This document shows positions 6,161 through 14,035 of a stretch of 25,696 bases of DNA, one piece after another; the stretch's first letter is position 1; each line of letters starts with the position of its first letter. The stretch is from SCTD01 sp046593875 (lineage in GTDB: Bacteria > Actinomycetota > Actinomycetes > Mycobacteriales > SCTD01), in assembly GCA_046593875.1 (NCBI GenBank), contig JBKJQQ010000262.1:1-25696 (forward strand), given 5' to 3'. A program made the position numbers and the translations under genes. The notes under the pieces were generated by a model, which saw nothing but the letters and a program-made list of their open reading frames with translations, did not search any database and was not told the origin of the DNA.

Positions 6161-7068
6161 TGATGTCGGGTGCAAGCGGGCACGAGTGGCCCGGCCGTGT
6201 CCCCGTCACCACCTGGAATCGCCCTGTGACCAGCACTGTTCCCGCGCACCCGGCGATCGACGCCGTCATGTCGACGGCCGCCTCGCTGCTCGGGATGGAG
6301 ATCGTCTTCCTCGGTGGCCTGACGGACGAGACGTTCACCTTCGAGAAGGTGCACGCCCGGGCGGAGTGGCCCGGCGTCGAGGAGGGGGGCAGCGGCGAGC
6401 GCAACTCCTCGCTCTGCAGCCGTCTGCTCCAGGGCGCGCCGCCGCACACCTCCGACGCGGCGAACGACTCCTACTACGGCCAGGCCGGCAAGACCCACGA
6501 GCTCGGCATCACCTCCTACGTCGGCGTCCCCGTGCGGGACGGCTCCGGCCAGGTCGTCGCGACGCTGTGCGGCATCGACCGGGGCTCGGTCGAGATCGAC
6601 GAGGACACCATCGCCGTCCTCGAGCAGCTGGCCACCGTCATCTCCGCCCACCTCGGCCCGGTCGTCGCCGAGGGCGTCGTCATCCGGCGCTCCCCCGAGG
6701 GCGGGTGGCAGGTCGGCGACGAGCCCACCGGCGACCTGACCAGCGCGATGGTCCTGGCAGACCTGCTCGCCGGCGACCTCGGGCCGAGCGCCCGGCCGAC
6801 CAAGAGCGACAGCCCGCTCGACGAGGTCGGTCAGCTGCGCATGTCGGTCAAGCAGCTCGAGCACGCCCTGGCCGCGCGCGTCGTGGTGGAGCAGGCCATC
6901 GGCGTGCTCACCGAGCGCCAGCACAGCAGCCCGCGGCAGGCGTTCGAGCGGCTGCGCAAGGTCGCCCGATCGCGCGGTCGCAAGGTGCACGACCTGTCCC
7001 GCGAGATCGTCATGTCCGCCACCGATCCCGCCGTCCCGCTGCCCCCCGAGCTGGCCGGCCGCCGCTGA
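6160..7068 (+). CDS. GAF and ANTAR domain protein (RNA-binding antitermination regulator)
   Basis: A protein of up to 302 aa. A GAF sensor domain (about residues 25-170) includes AIDAVMSTAASLLGMEIVFLGGL, LGITSYVGVPVRDGSGQVVATLCGID and VLEQLATVISAHL. A C-terminal ANTAR domain (about 225-285) shows LEHALAARVVVEQAIGVLTE and FERLRKVARSRGRKVHDLSREIV. ANTAR domains bind paired hairpins in nascent RNA and block termination; the GAF domain probably senses a ligand or redox state. No kinase partner is nearby. Start choice is open: ATG 6160 or 6163 directly follow GGAGGG, and GTG 6226 would begin just before the GAF domain. The stop TGA overlaps the CTG that probably starts the next gene. Confidence 0.9.
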   Translation: MMSGASGHEWPGRVPVTTWNRPVTSTVPAHPAIDAVMSTAASLLGMEIVFLGGLTDETFTFEKVHARAEWPGVEEGGSGERNSSLCSRLLQGAPPHTSDAANDSYYGQAGKTHELGITSYVGVPVRDGSGQVVATLCGIDRGSVEIDEDTIAVLEQLATVISAHLGPVVAEGVVIRRSPEGGWQVGDEPTGDLTSAMVLADLLAGDLGPSARPTKSDSPLDEVGQLRMSVKQLEHALAARVVVEQAIGVLTERQHSSPRQAFERLRKVARSRGRKVHDLSREIVMSATDPAVPLPPELAGRR

Positions 7069-7688
7069 GCCTGCGCCCGCGGTCGCCGCAGGCGCTGGCC
7101 GACGACCTCGTCGCGCTGCTCGTCCGGCGGCCTGCGGACCGTCCGCTGCGCGTCCTGCTCGACGGCGTCGGCGGGCGTGCCCTGTCCGACGCCATGGTGT
7201 CGGCACTGCTCGCCGCCGCGCGCCCGCCGCTGCAGATCCACGCCGAGGACTTCCAGCGCCCCGCCGGCGAGCGCTTCGCCTACGGGCGCGAGGATCCCGA
7301 GGCGTTCCGCACGACGTGGCTGGACGCCGCGGCGCTGGACCGCGAGGTCCTGTCGCGCGAGGTCGGCTACCTGCCGGCGCTGTGGGACGCCGCCGCCGAC
7401 CGGTCGGCCCGCCGGCAGGTGCAGCCGGTGCCGCCCGGCGCCGTCCTGCTGGTGGACGGGGTGCTGCTGCTCGGCCGCGGGCTGCCTGCCGAGCTGACGG
7501 TGCACATCAGCCTGTCCGCAGGCGCTCTCACCCGCCGGGGGCTGCCGGCGTGGCAGCTGCCGGCCTTCGCGGCGTACGACCGGCAGGTCCGGCCGGCCGA
7601 GGTCTGCGACGTGCTGGTGCGCGCGGAGGACCCGTTGCGACCGGCGGTGCTGGTGCGCGCTCCAGCCCCAGGGCGACCGGGCGAGTAG
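7065..7688 (+). CDS. uridine kinase-like protein with degenerate P-loop, probable CTG start
   Basis: A protein of about 207 aa resembling the uridine-kinase-like P-loop proteins of actinomycetes: LRVLLDGVGG in the P-loop position, LQIHAEDFQRPAGERFAYGR, EDPEAFRTTWLD, GAVLLVDGVLLLGRGLP and ELTVHISLSAGALTRRG. The P-loop lacks GK[ST], so classical ATP binding is doubtful. No ATG, GTG or TTG lies in frame ahead of the conserved N-terminus (SLRPRSPQALADDL). The only fitting codon is CTG at 7065, which overlaps the GAF-ANTAR stop as CTGA. That overlap resembles the ATGA/GTGA junctions elsewhere here and suggests translational coupling. The first internal ATG (7194) would remove about 40 conserved residues. 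Confidence 0.75.
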   Translation: MSLRPRSPQALADDLVALLVRRPADRPLRVLLDGVGGRALSDAMVSALLAAARPPLQIHAEDFQRPAGERFAYGREDPEAFRTTWLDAAALDREVLSREVGYLPALWDAAADRSARRQVQPVPPGAVLLVDGVLLLGRGLPAELTVHISLSAGALTRRGLPAWQLPAFAAYDRQVRPAEVCDVLVRAEDPLRPAVLVRAPAPGRPGE

Positions 7689-7715
7689 ACAGGCCCTCCA
7701 CCACCGCCAGAAGGG

Positions 7716-10010
7716 GTGCCGACGTTGCCGGCTGTCCCGCACCACCGCTCGCTCCCGCACCTCCGTGTGCAGGCACACGTCTCGGGGCTGGTCCAGGGCG
7801 TGGGCTTCCGGCCGTTCGTCTGGCGGGAGGCCACGTCCCGCGGTCTGTCCGGCTGGGTGAGCAACGACGCTGCCGGCGTGGTCCTGGAGGTCGAGGGTGC
7901 GCCCGAATCGGTGGCGTCCTTCCTCGAGGCCCTGCACCAGCATCCGGTGTCGGCGCGGGTCGAGGGTGTGCGCACGACCACGTTGCCGCCTCTGGGCACC
8001 GACGGGTTCGAGGTGCGCACCAGCCACATCGTCGGCGCACGAAGGGCTCTCGTCCCCCCCGACACCGCGACCTGCAACGACTGCAGCCGAGAGCTCCACG
8101 ACCCGGACGACCGTCGTTTCGGCCACCCCTTCGTCAACTGCACCTCCTGTGGGCCCCGCTTCACGATCGTCACCTCGGTCCCCTACGACCGTTCGCGGAC
8201 GACGATGGCCGCCTTCCCGCTCTGCGCGGCGTGTCGACGCGAGTACGACGATCCCGCCGACCGGCGGTTCCATGCCGAACCGGTGTGCTGCCCGCAGTGC
8301 GGCCCCGTGCTCCGCCTGCGCGACCGGTCCGGCGATGTCGTGGCCGACGATCCGGTCGCCGCTGCCGCCACCCTCCTGCGCGCCGGCAGCATCGTCGCGG
8401 TCAAGGGTGTCGGCGGCTACCACCTGGCCGCCGACGCGCAGAACGACCAGGCCGTCACGACCCTGCGGCGGCGAAAGCACCGTGAGGACAGGCCTTTCGC
8501 CTTGATGGTCCGTGATGCCGCGGCGGCTTCGGACCTGTGTGAGATCGGGCCGGAGGAGCTCGCGCTGCTCAGCAGTCCGGCTCGGCCGATCGTCCTGCTG
8601 CAGCGCAAGCCGGGTGCACCGGTCGCGGACGCGGTGGCGCCGCGGTCGCGCACCCTCGGGGTGATGCTTCCGTACACCCCGCTCCACACGCTGCTGCTGG
8701 AGGCGTGCGGCGGACCCATCGTCCTCACCAGCGGCAACCTGTCCGACGAGCCGATCGCCTTCGACGACGGGGACGCCGCGAGCCGACTGGAAGGGATCGC
8801 CGAGGCGTTCCTGTTCCACGACCGAGCTGTCCGGACCCGGGTCGACGACTCGGTCAGCCGCGTGGTCCACGGCCGGGTGGTCCCGCTGCGCCGGTCCCGG
8901 GGGTACGTCCCCTCGCCGATAGCACTGGCCCAGGCTTCTCCTGCCCCGCTGCTGGCGTGCGGTTCAGCGCTGAAGAACACCTTCTGCCTCGTCCGGGACG
9001 AGCAGGCCTTCGTGTCGCACCACATCGGCGACCTGGACGACTACCCCACGTACCGCGCCTACGTGGACGGCATCACGCACCTGACCGGTCTGCTCGACGT
9101 GGAACCGGCAGTGGTGGCGCACGATCTCCATCCGGACTACCCCTCCACCCGCTACGCGACGGGGCTCCAGGACGTCGAGCTGATCGGCGTCCAGCACCAC
9201 CACGCGCACATCGCCTCCTGCCTGGCCGACAACGGCGTCGTCGGACCCGTCATCGGAGTGGCCTTCGACGGCGTCGGCCTCGGGACCGACGGCACCGCCT
9301 GGGGCGGGGAGTTCCTGGTCGCCGACCTGGTCGGCTTCTCCCGCGTCGCCTCCCTGGCAACCGTGCCCATGCCGGGCGGCGACGCAGCGGCGCAGCAGCC
9401 CTGGCGGATGGCGGCCGCCCATCTCGACGCGGCCTTCGGCAGGTCGGTGCCGCCCGGGCTCGAGGTCGCGCGGCGACAGGGGCCGCGGTGGGAGCAGGTT
9501 CTTTCCGCGGCAAGGGCCGGGATCAACGCCCCGCTCACCTCGAGCGCGGGCCGGTTGTTCGACGCGGTCTCCGCACTGCTCGGCGTCCGCGACGTCATCA
9601 CCTACGAGGGTCAGGCGGCGATCGAGCTCGAGCACCTCGCCGACGTGACGGAGAGCGGCAGCTACCCGGTGGGCGTCCAGGACGGCGCCGTCGACGTCGG
9701 ACAGCTGATCCGGGCGGTCGCCGAGGAGCTGCTGCGCGGGGTGGCCGTGCCGATCATCGCCGCGCGCTTCCACAACGCGCTCGCCGACGTCGTCCTCGAC
9801 GTGTGCGGCCGCGTCCGGGAGGAGCAGGGGCTGTCGACGGTGGCGCTGTCCGGCGGCGTGTTCCAGAACGCGCTGCTGCTCACGCGCTGCCTCGAGCGCC
9901 TGGAGCCAGTGGGCTTCGACGTGCTGACGCACCGGCAGGTGCCGGCGAACGACGGGGGCATCAGCCTGGGGCAGGCGGCGATCGCCGCAGCGACACTGCG
10001 CGCGCGCTGA
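7716..10010 (+). CDS. hypF: [NiFe]-hydrogenase maturation protein HypF (carbamoyltransferase)
   Basis: A 764-aa complete HypF. Domains in order: acylphosphatase (about 18-105, VSGLVQGVGFRPFVWR); two zinc fingers with Cys120/123, Cys142/145, Cys170/173 and Cys192/195; a YrdC-like domain (about 205-395) that makes carbamoyl-adenylate; and a Kae1-like domain with HHHAH (494-498) plus AFDGVGLGTDGTAWGGEF. It transfers the carbamoyl group from carbamoyl phosphate to the C-terminal Cys of HypE, the precursor of the cyanide ligands. Start is uncertain: GTG 7716 overlaps the AAGGGG ribosome binding site (7711-7716), whereas TTG 7725 has ideal 8-nt spacing and would shorten it by three residues. Its 3' end meets hypE tail to tail with 3 bp between stops. 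Confidence 0.96.
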   Translation: MPTLPAVPHHRSLPHLRVQAHVSGLVQGVGFRPFVWREATSRGLSGWVSNDAAGVVLEVEGAPESVASFLEALHQHPVSARVEGVRTTTLPPLGTDGFEVRTSHIVGARRALVPPDTATCNDCSRELHDPDDRRFGHPFVNCTSCGPRFTIVTSVPYDRSRTTMAAFPLCAACRREYDDPADRRFHAEPVCCPQCGPVLRLRDRSGDVVADDPVAAAATLLRAGSIVAVKGVGGYHLAADAQNDQAVTTLRRRKHREDRPFALMVRDAAAASDLCEIGPEELALLSSPARPIVLLQRKPGAPVADAVAPRSRTLGVMLPYTPLHTLLLEACGGPIVLTSGNLSDEPIAFDDGDAASRLEGIAEAFLFHDRAVRTRVDDSVSRVVHGRVVPLRRSRGYVPSPIALAQASPAPLLACGSALKNTFCLVRDEQAFVSHHIGDLDDYPTYRAYVDGITHLTGLLDVEPAVVAHDLHPDYPSTRYATGLQDVELIGVQHHHAHIASCLADNGVVGPVIGVAFDGVGLGTDGTAWGGEFLVADLVGFSRVASLATVPMPGGDAAAQQPWRMAAAHLDAAFGRSVPPGLEVARRQGPRWEQVLSAARAGINAPLTSSAGRLFDAVSALLGVRDVITYEGQAAIELEHLADVTESGSYPVGVQDGAVDVGQLIRAVAEELLRGVAVPIIAARFHNALADVVLDVCGRVREEQGLSTVALSGGVFQNALLLTRCLERLEPVGFDVLTHRQVPANDGGISLGQAAIAAATLRAR

Positions 10011-10017
10011 CCGTCAG
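10005..10017. terminator. small inverted repeat between convergent hypF and hypE
   Basis: GCTGA-CCG-TCAGC is a perfect 5-bp palindromic stem containing both stop codons of the convergent genes. It is short, so termination in both directions is possible but weakly supported. Confidence 0.3.
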
Positions 10018-11105
10018 CAGATGCGCGGCAGCGGGTCGCCGACCAGCATGTCGACGATTCGGGTGCCGCCGAAAGAGGTCTCCAGCAGGACGATCCGCTC
10101 CGGTTCGGCCGCGATGCGCCCGATGACGGCGGCGTCGGCACCCAGCGGGTGAGCGCGCATCGCTGCCAGCGCGTCCTGCGCCTGCGCCGCAGGGACGACG
10201 GCCACGAGCTTGCCCTCGTTGGCGACGTAGAGCGGGTCGATGCCCAGCAGGTCGCACGCCCCGACGACCGGGCGTCGCAACGGGAGCGCCGCCTCCTGCA
10301 GGACCACGGCGACGCCGGCGTCGGCGGCGAGCTCGTTGCAGACCGTTCCGACGCCACCACGCGTGGGATCCCGCAGCCACCGGGTGTCCGGCGCGGCCGC
10401 GAGCAGCGCCTCCACCAGCGCACCGAGCGGGGCGGTGTCGGACTCGACGTCGGCCTCGAGGTCGAGGTCGCCGCGGGCCAGCATCACGGCCACGCCGTGA
10501 TCGGCGAGGGTGCCGCTCACCAGCACGACGTCGCCGGGCCGCACGAGATCGGCGGCGAGCCGCCGCCCTGCCGGGACGATCCCGATCCCCGCGGTGGTGA
10601 TGTAGAGCCCGTCGGCGGAGCCCGTGTCCACCACCTTGGTGTCGCCGGTGACGATGCTGACGCCGGCCTGGGCGGCAGCCTGCGCCATGTCGGCGACGAT
10701 CGCCTTGAGCTCGGCGACCGAGAAGCCCTCCTCGATGACGAACCCGGCGGACAGCCACGTCGGGCGGGCCCCGCACATCGCCAGGTCGTTGACGGTCCCG
10801 TGCACGGCGAGGTGGCCGATGGAGCCGCCGGGGAAGCGGCGGGGCTTGACGACGTAGGAGTCGGTGGAGAACGCCAGCCGCTCCCCGCTGGGCAGCTCGA
10901 GCAGCGCGCCGTCGCCGAGCGGCTCCAGGGCGTCGTTGCGGAACGCCTCTAGGAACACCGCGTCGACCAGCGCCGCGGACGCCTTCCCGCCGGCGCCGTG
11001 CGCCAGCGTGATGACCTCGTCGGTCAGTCGCGGGCGCCGGCGACGGAAGGACTCGACCCGCTCGAGGACGAGCTCCTGGCGACCGTCGGCCTCCGGACCG
11101 CTCAC
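10014..11105 (-). CDS. hypE: [NiFe]-hydrogenase maturation protein HypE
   Basis: A 363-aa PurM/AIR-synthase-fold protein. ITLAHGAGGKASAALV is the N-terminal signature, AFSTDSYVVKPRRFPGGSIGHLAVHGTVNDLAMCGARP the ATP and metal region, and the chain ends in PRIC. The terminal Cys363 is the carbamoyl acceptor that HypE dehydrates to thiocyanate, giving the cyanide ligands of the active-site iron. GTG at 11105 is chosen because it overlaps the hypD stop as GTGA and gives the normal family length; longer frames run into hypD. It is the last gene of the minus-strand operon hypC - SIS-HypC - SIS - hypD - hypE. Confidence 0.97.
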   Translation of the reverse strand: MSGPEADGRQELVLERVESFRRRRPRLTDEVITLAHGAGGKASAALVDAVFLEAFRNDALEPLGDGALLELPSGERLAFSTDSYVVKPRRFPGGSIGHLAVHGTVNDLAMCGARPTWLSAGFVIEEGFSVAELKAIVADMAQAAAQAGVSIVTGDTKVVDTGSADGLYITTAGIGIVPAGRRLAADLVRPGDVVLVSGTLADHGVAVMLARGDLDLEADVESDTAPLGALVEALLAAAPDTRWLRDPTRGGVGTVCNELAADAGVAVVLQEAALPLRRPVVGACDLLGIDPLYVANEGKLVAVVPAAQAQDALAAMRAHPLGADAAVIGRIAAEPERIVLLETSFGGTRIVDMLVGDPLPRIC

Positions 11106-12241
11106 GAAGGTGCCGCCGCCAGGGCCGAGGCGGTCCGGTGCAGCCGCCCGAACGTGTAGTAGGCGGCGCAGGCGCCCTCGGAGGAGACCATGCACGTGCC
11201 GATCGGCGTCTCCGGCGTGCACGCCGTGCCGAAGACCTTGCATTCCCAGGGCTTGATGACGCCCTTGAGCACCTCGCCGCACTGGCAGGCCTTGGGGTCG
11301 GCGACGCGCACGCCGGGCAGCGCGAACAGCCGCTCGGCGTCGAAGTCGGCGAAGTCGTCATTCAGCGCAAGCGCGCTCTGCGCGATGAAGCCGAGCCCGC
11401 GCCACTCGAAGTGCGGCCGCAGCGTGAAGACCTGCTCCAGGATGCGCAGCGCGATCGGGTTGCCCTCGTCGGTGACGACGCGGTTGTACTGGTTCTCCAC
11501 CTCGCAGCGCCCGTCGGCGAACTGCTGGAGCAGCATGACGACGGCCTGCAGGATGTCCAGCGGCTCGAACCCCGCTGTCACCAAGGGCTTTCCGTAGTCC
11601 CTGGGCACGAAGTCGTACGGCCGGTTTCCGATCACGGTGCTGACGTGTCCCGGGCCGAGGAAGCCGTCCAGGCGCAGGTCCGGCGAGTCGAGGATCGCCT
11701 TGAGCGGCGGGACGATCGTGACGTGGTTGGAGAAGACGCTGAAGTTGTGCACGCCTGCCTCACGCGCGCGCAGCAGCGTCACCGCCGTCGAGGGCGCGGT
11801 GGTCTCGAAGCCCACTGCGAAGAAGACGACCCGCCGGTCCGGGTTGGCCTGCGCGATCTTCAGCGCGTCCAGCGGGCTGTAGACCATCCGGACGTCGGCA
11901 CCGCGCGCCTTGGCCTCCAGCAGGCTGGAGGAGCTGCCCGGCACCCGCAGCATGTCGCCGAAGGAGGTGAAGATGACCCCCGGCTGCTCCGCCAGGCTGA
12001 TGGCGTCGTCCACCCTGCCCATGGGAATGACGCAGACCGGGCAGCCCGGGCCGTGCACGAGCTCGACGGTGTCGGGCAGCAGCTGCTCGATGCCGTGCCG
12101 GTAGATCGTGTGCGTGTGCCCGCCGCAGACCTCCATGAAGGCGTACGGCACGCCGTCCCGGCCGCCCTCGGCCAGCTCGGTGATCCGGCGCACGGCGACG
12201 CGAGCCGCTGCCGGGTCGCGGTACTCGTCGACGAACTTCAT
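11102..12241 (-). CDS. hypD: [NiFe]-hydrogenase maturation protein HypD
   Basis: A 379-aa HypD of normal length. The conserved catalytic cysteines are Cys39 in MEVCGGHTHT and Cys67/Cys70 in HGPGCPVCV. The HFSVFSNHV-like region (VHNFSVFSNHVTIVPPL) and GFLGPGHVSTVIG follow. The C-terminus holds the [4Fe-4S] Cys cluster, including CQCGEVLKGVIKPWEC and GTCMVSSEGACAAYY. With HypC, HypD is the scaffold on which the Fe(CN)2CO group is built. The ATG at 12241 overlaps the end of the SIS isomerase gene; the stop overlaps the hypE GTG. Strict overlaps throughout this operon indicate coupled translation. Confidence 0.97.
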   Translation of the reverse strand: MKFVDEYRDPAAARVAVRRITELAEGGRDGVPYAFMEVCGGHTHTIYRHGIEQLLPDTVELVHGPGCPVCVIPMGRVDDAISLAEQPGVIFTSFGDMLRVPGSSSSLLEAKARGADVRMVYSPLDALKIAQANPDRRVVFFAVGFETTAPSTAVTLLRAREAGVHNFSVFSNHVTIVPPLKAILDSPDLRLDGFLGPGHVSTVIGNRPYDFVPRDYGKPLVTAGFEPLDILQAVVMLLQQFADGRCEVENQYNRVVTDEGNPIALRILEQVFTLRPHFEWRGLGFIAQSALALNDDFADFDAERLFALPGVRVADPKACQCGEVLKGVIKPWECKVFGTACTPETPIGTCMVSSEGACAAYYTFGRLHRTASALAAAPS

Positions 12242-12894
12242 GAGCTCTCCTCGGGTTCGAGCCGCTGCTGCACGCGGGTCCACAGGGCGTGCGCCACGGC
12301 GGACTGCGCCTCCTGCGTGCGGTGCACGCTCTGGGCGTCCACGCCGAGGCAGTGCTGGACATCCGGGCTGGTGCGCATGGCGCCGCCGCCGTAGCCGGCC
12401 AGCCCCACCGTCAGCATCCCGCGCCGGCGCGCCTCGGCGAAAGCGCGCAGCACGTTGGCCGAGCCACCGCTGGTGGACAGGCCGACCGCGATGTCGCCGG
12501 ACCGCGCGTGGGCGATGAGCTGCCGCGAGAACAGCACCTCGACGCCGATGTCGTTCGCCAGGGCCGTGAGCACCGCGGCGTCGGCGACGAGCGTCAGGGC
12601 CGGCAGCGCGCGACCGGTCGCCGGTGAGGTGAACAGCGCCGCCAGCCCGGCGGCGTCGGTGGCGGAGCCGCCGTTGCCGAAGCAGAACAGCCGCCCGCCG
12701 GCGGCAAAGGCGCCGGCCATGGCGTCGGCCGCCAGGTCGAGGTCGGCGGCCAGCGCCGCCAGCGTGGACGCGCGCGTCTGCTGGCTCTCGACGGCCTTGG
12801 CCTGCGCGGAGCTGGCCAGATCGGCGAGCAGCGCCGGAGCATCGCGCTCCTGCGCCTGCAGCATCGGGTAGAGGAAGCTGCCCGGCGCAGTCAT
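12238..12894 (-). CDS. SIS-domain phosphosugar isomerase (GmhA / sedoheptulose-7-phosphate isomerase-like)
   Basis: A 218-aa single SIS-domain protein. FCFGNGGSATDAAGLA and GLSTSGGSANVLRAF are the two Ser-rich phosphosugar-binding loops, and the N-terminal helix plus PALTLVADAAVLTALAND match the GmhA family. In lipopolysaccharide makers GmhA isomerises sedoheptulose 7-phosphate, but here the gene is locked between hydrogenase maturation genes by stop-start overlaps on both sides. Similar SIS genes beside hyp genes are known from actinobacterial hydrogenase clusters; their role is not established. It may bind rather than isomerise a sugar phosphate. ATG at 12894 overlaps the preceding stop as ATGA. 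Confidence 0.9.
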   Translation of the reverse strand: MTAPGSFLYPMLQAQERDAPALLADLASSAQAKAVESQQTRASTLAALAADLDLAADAMAGAFAAGGRLFCFGNGGSATDAAGLAALFTSPATGRALPALTLVADAAVLTALANDIGVEVLFSRQLIAHARSGDIAVGLSTSGGSANVLRAFAEARRRGMLTVGLAGYGGGAMRTSPDVQHCLGVDAQSVHRTQEAQSAVAHALWTRVQQRLEPEESS

Positions 12895-13616
12895 GGCCGA
12901 CGGTCCAGTCGCGTGATGGCCATGCCCGCGTGCACCACGACCAGGTCGTGCACGTCGGTGGCTCCGACGAGCGACAGGTCCACGTCCTCGAGCCCGTCAC
13001 CGGTGCGCACCTTCGCCGTCGTCCCGCTTACCCGCACGACCTCGCCCAGCCGTCCCTCGTCCGAGCAGGTGATGCAGACCGGGCCGTCGCAGGACTCGTC
13101 CGGCTCGAGCAGCCCGCGGTGCTCGAGACAGATGTGTGCGAGCTCCCAGAGCAGGTGGTAGACGAGGATGAACGTGCCGTCGTAGGCGGCCATCTCGTCG
13201 CCGGACAGCCACAGGACGTGGTCGGCTGCACCGGCTGGCGGGCGCGGCCCGACGCCGATCCACAGCGTCGTCAGCCCCCAGGCCGGTGCTCTCCGGACCA
13301 GGTCGCACGCCGCGGGCTCGTCGGCTGTGGAGATCACCACGAGCACGTCACCTGCGCGGGCGAGCGCCCGCGTGGTGGCGGTGAGGTCCTGCGCCGGCAG
13401 CGCGACGGCGGGAAGCGCCGGTGTCCCGACGATGACAGGGTGGACGAACTCGACGGCGAGGTGCTGGGCGTGGTGCGGCCACGCCGGCGAGACGGCCCAG
13501 AGCGTGCCACCGGCGTGCATCCGGCGGGCAAGCGTGAACGCCGCAGCCGCCAGATCCTGCTCCAGGCCCTCCGGCAGTCCCTCGCGCGGCGCGGCGACCG
13601 CCGCCGCCGCGGTCAC
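12891..13616 (-). CDS. fusion of a SIS-like domain with a HypC/HupF-like domain
   Basis: A 241-aa protein in two parts. Residues about 15-165 look like a divergent SIS fold: AGGTLWAVSPAWPHHAQHLA, ALARAGDVLVVISTADEP and GLTTLWIGVGP. Residues about 178-241 look like HypC: a CITC start (Cys181, Cys184), GRLGEVVRVSGTTAKVRTG and the ending DLVVVHAGMAITRLD, which parallels VLVHVGFAMAKIDE of the HypC encoded just upstream. HypC normally works with its N-terminal Cys exposed after Met removal; here the equivalent Cys is internal, so the domain may be a scaffold or adaptor rather than a working chaperone. GTG at 13616 overlaps the hypC stop as GTGA, and its own stop overlaps the SIS isomerase ATG. Function unknown beyond a probable part in maturation. 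Confidence 0.85.
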   Translation of the reverse strand: MTAAAAVAAPREGLPEGLEQDLAAAAFTLARRMHAGGTLWAVSPAWPHHAQHLAVEFVHPVIVGTPALPAVALPAQDLTATTRALARAGDVLVVISTADEPAACDLVRRAPAWGLTTLWIGVGPRPPAGAADHVLWLSGDEMAAYDGTFILVYHLLWELAHICLEHRGLLEPDESCDGPVCITCSDEGRLGEVVRVSGTTAKVRTGDGLEDVDLSLVGATDVHDLVVVHAGMAITRLDRRP

Positions 13617-13930
13617 GTCGAGCCGCCTGTGACCGCCGCTTCCTCCGCCAGTCCCTCGATCTTCGCGGAGTACTCCGTGAGCTCCTGCTCGTACATGTCG
13701 CCGAGCGCCTTGAGCTGGTCGAGGGTCTCGCGCGCCTCCGCCTCGTCGATCTTGGCCATCGCGAAGCCGACGTGCACCAGCACCCAGTCACCGACCTGCG
13801 CGCCGTCCGGACCGTCCAGCCCGATCAGCGCGACCGACACCTCACGCCGGACGCCCTCGACCTCGACCTTGGCGCGCATCTGCGCGGGGTCGTTGATCTC
13901 CATGATCTGGCCCGGGATGCCGAGGCACAT
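13613..13930 (-). CDS. hypC: [NiFe]-hydrogenase maturation chaperone HypC
   Basis: A 105-aa HypC. It begins MCLGIPGQIMEI with the essential Cys2, and has GDWVLVHVGFAMAKIDEAEA at the end of the OB-like core. A C-terminal helical tail (LDQLKALGDMYEQELTEYSAKIEGLAEE) makes it a little longer than the usual 75-95 residues. HypC shuttles the iron group between HypD and the large subunit precursor. It is the first gene of the minus-strand hyp operon. A TACAGT -10 candidate (13964-13969) lies about 33 nt upstream of the ATG; the ribosome binding site is weak. The intergenic region is shared with the divergent CooC-like ATPase gene. Confidence 0.96.
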   Translation of the reverse strand: MCLGIPGQIMEINDPAQMRAKVEVEGVRREVSVALIGLDGPDGAQVGDWVLVHVGFAMAKIDEAEARETLDQLKALGDMYEQELTEYSAKIEGLAEEAAVTGGST

Positions 13931-13963
13931 GTCGCCGCTCTCGTTGCAGGAGTACCTCTGCCG

Positions 13964-13969
13964 ACTGTA
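13964..13969 (-). promoter_or_regulatory. hypC: hypC operon -10 candidate (TACAGT)
   Basis: TACAGT on the minus strand within CCTACAGTCGG, giving a leader of about 27 nt before the hypC ATG. The same CCTACAGTC string occurs on the opposite strand at 14022-14030 before the divergent ATPase gene, so both operons may use matching promoters. No clear -35. Confidence 0.45.
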
Positions 13970-14023
13970 GGCGCTCCGGTAGGTGCGTGGGGCCAGTAGC
14001 GGACAGCCGTGCGGCGGGCGACC

Positions 14024-14029
14024 TACAGT
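14024..14029 (+). promoter_or_regulatory. CooC-like operon -10 candidate (TACAGT), leaderless
   Basis: TACAGT is followed by exactly 6 nt and then the ATG at 14036, so the transcript would begin at the start codon. There is no ribosome binding site in the short gap, which supports leaderless translation. Confidence 0.5.
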
Positions 14030-14035
14030 CCGGCC

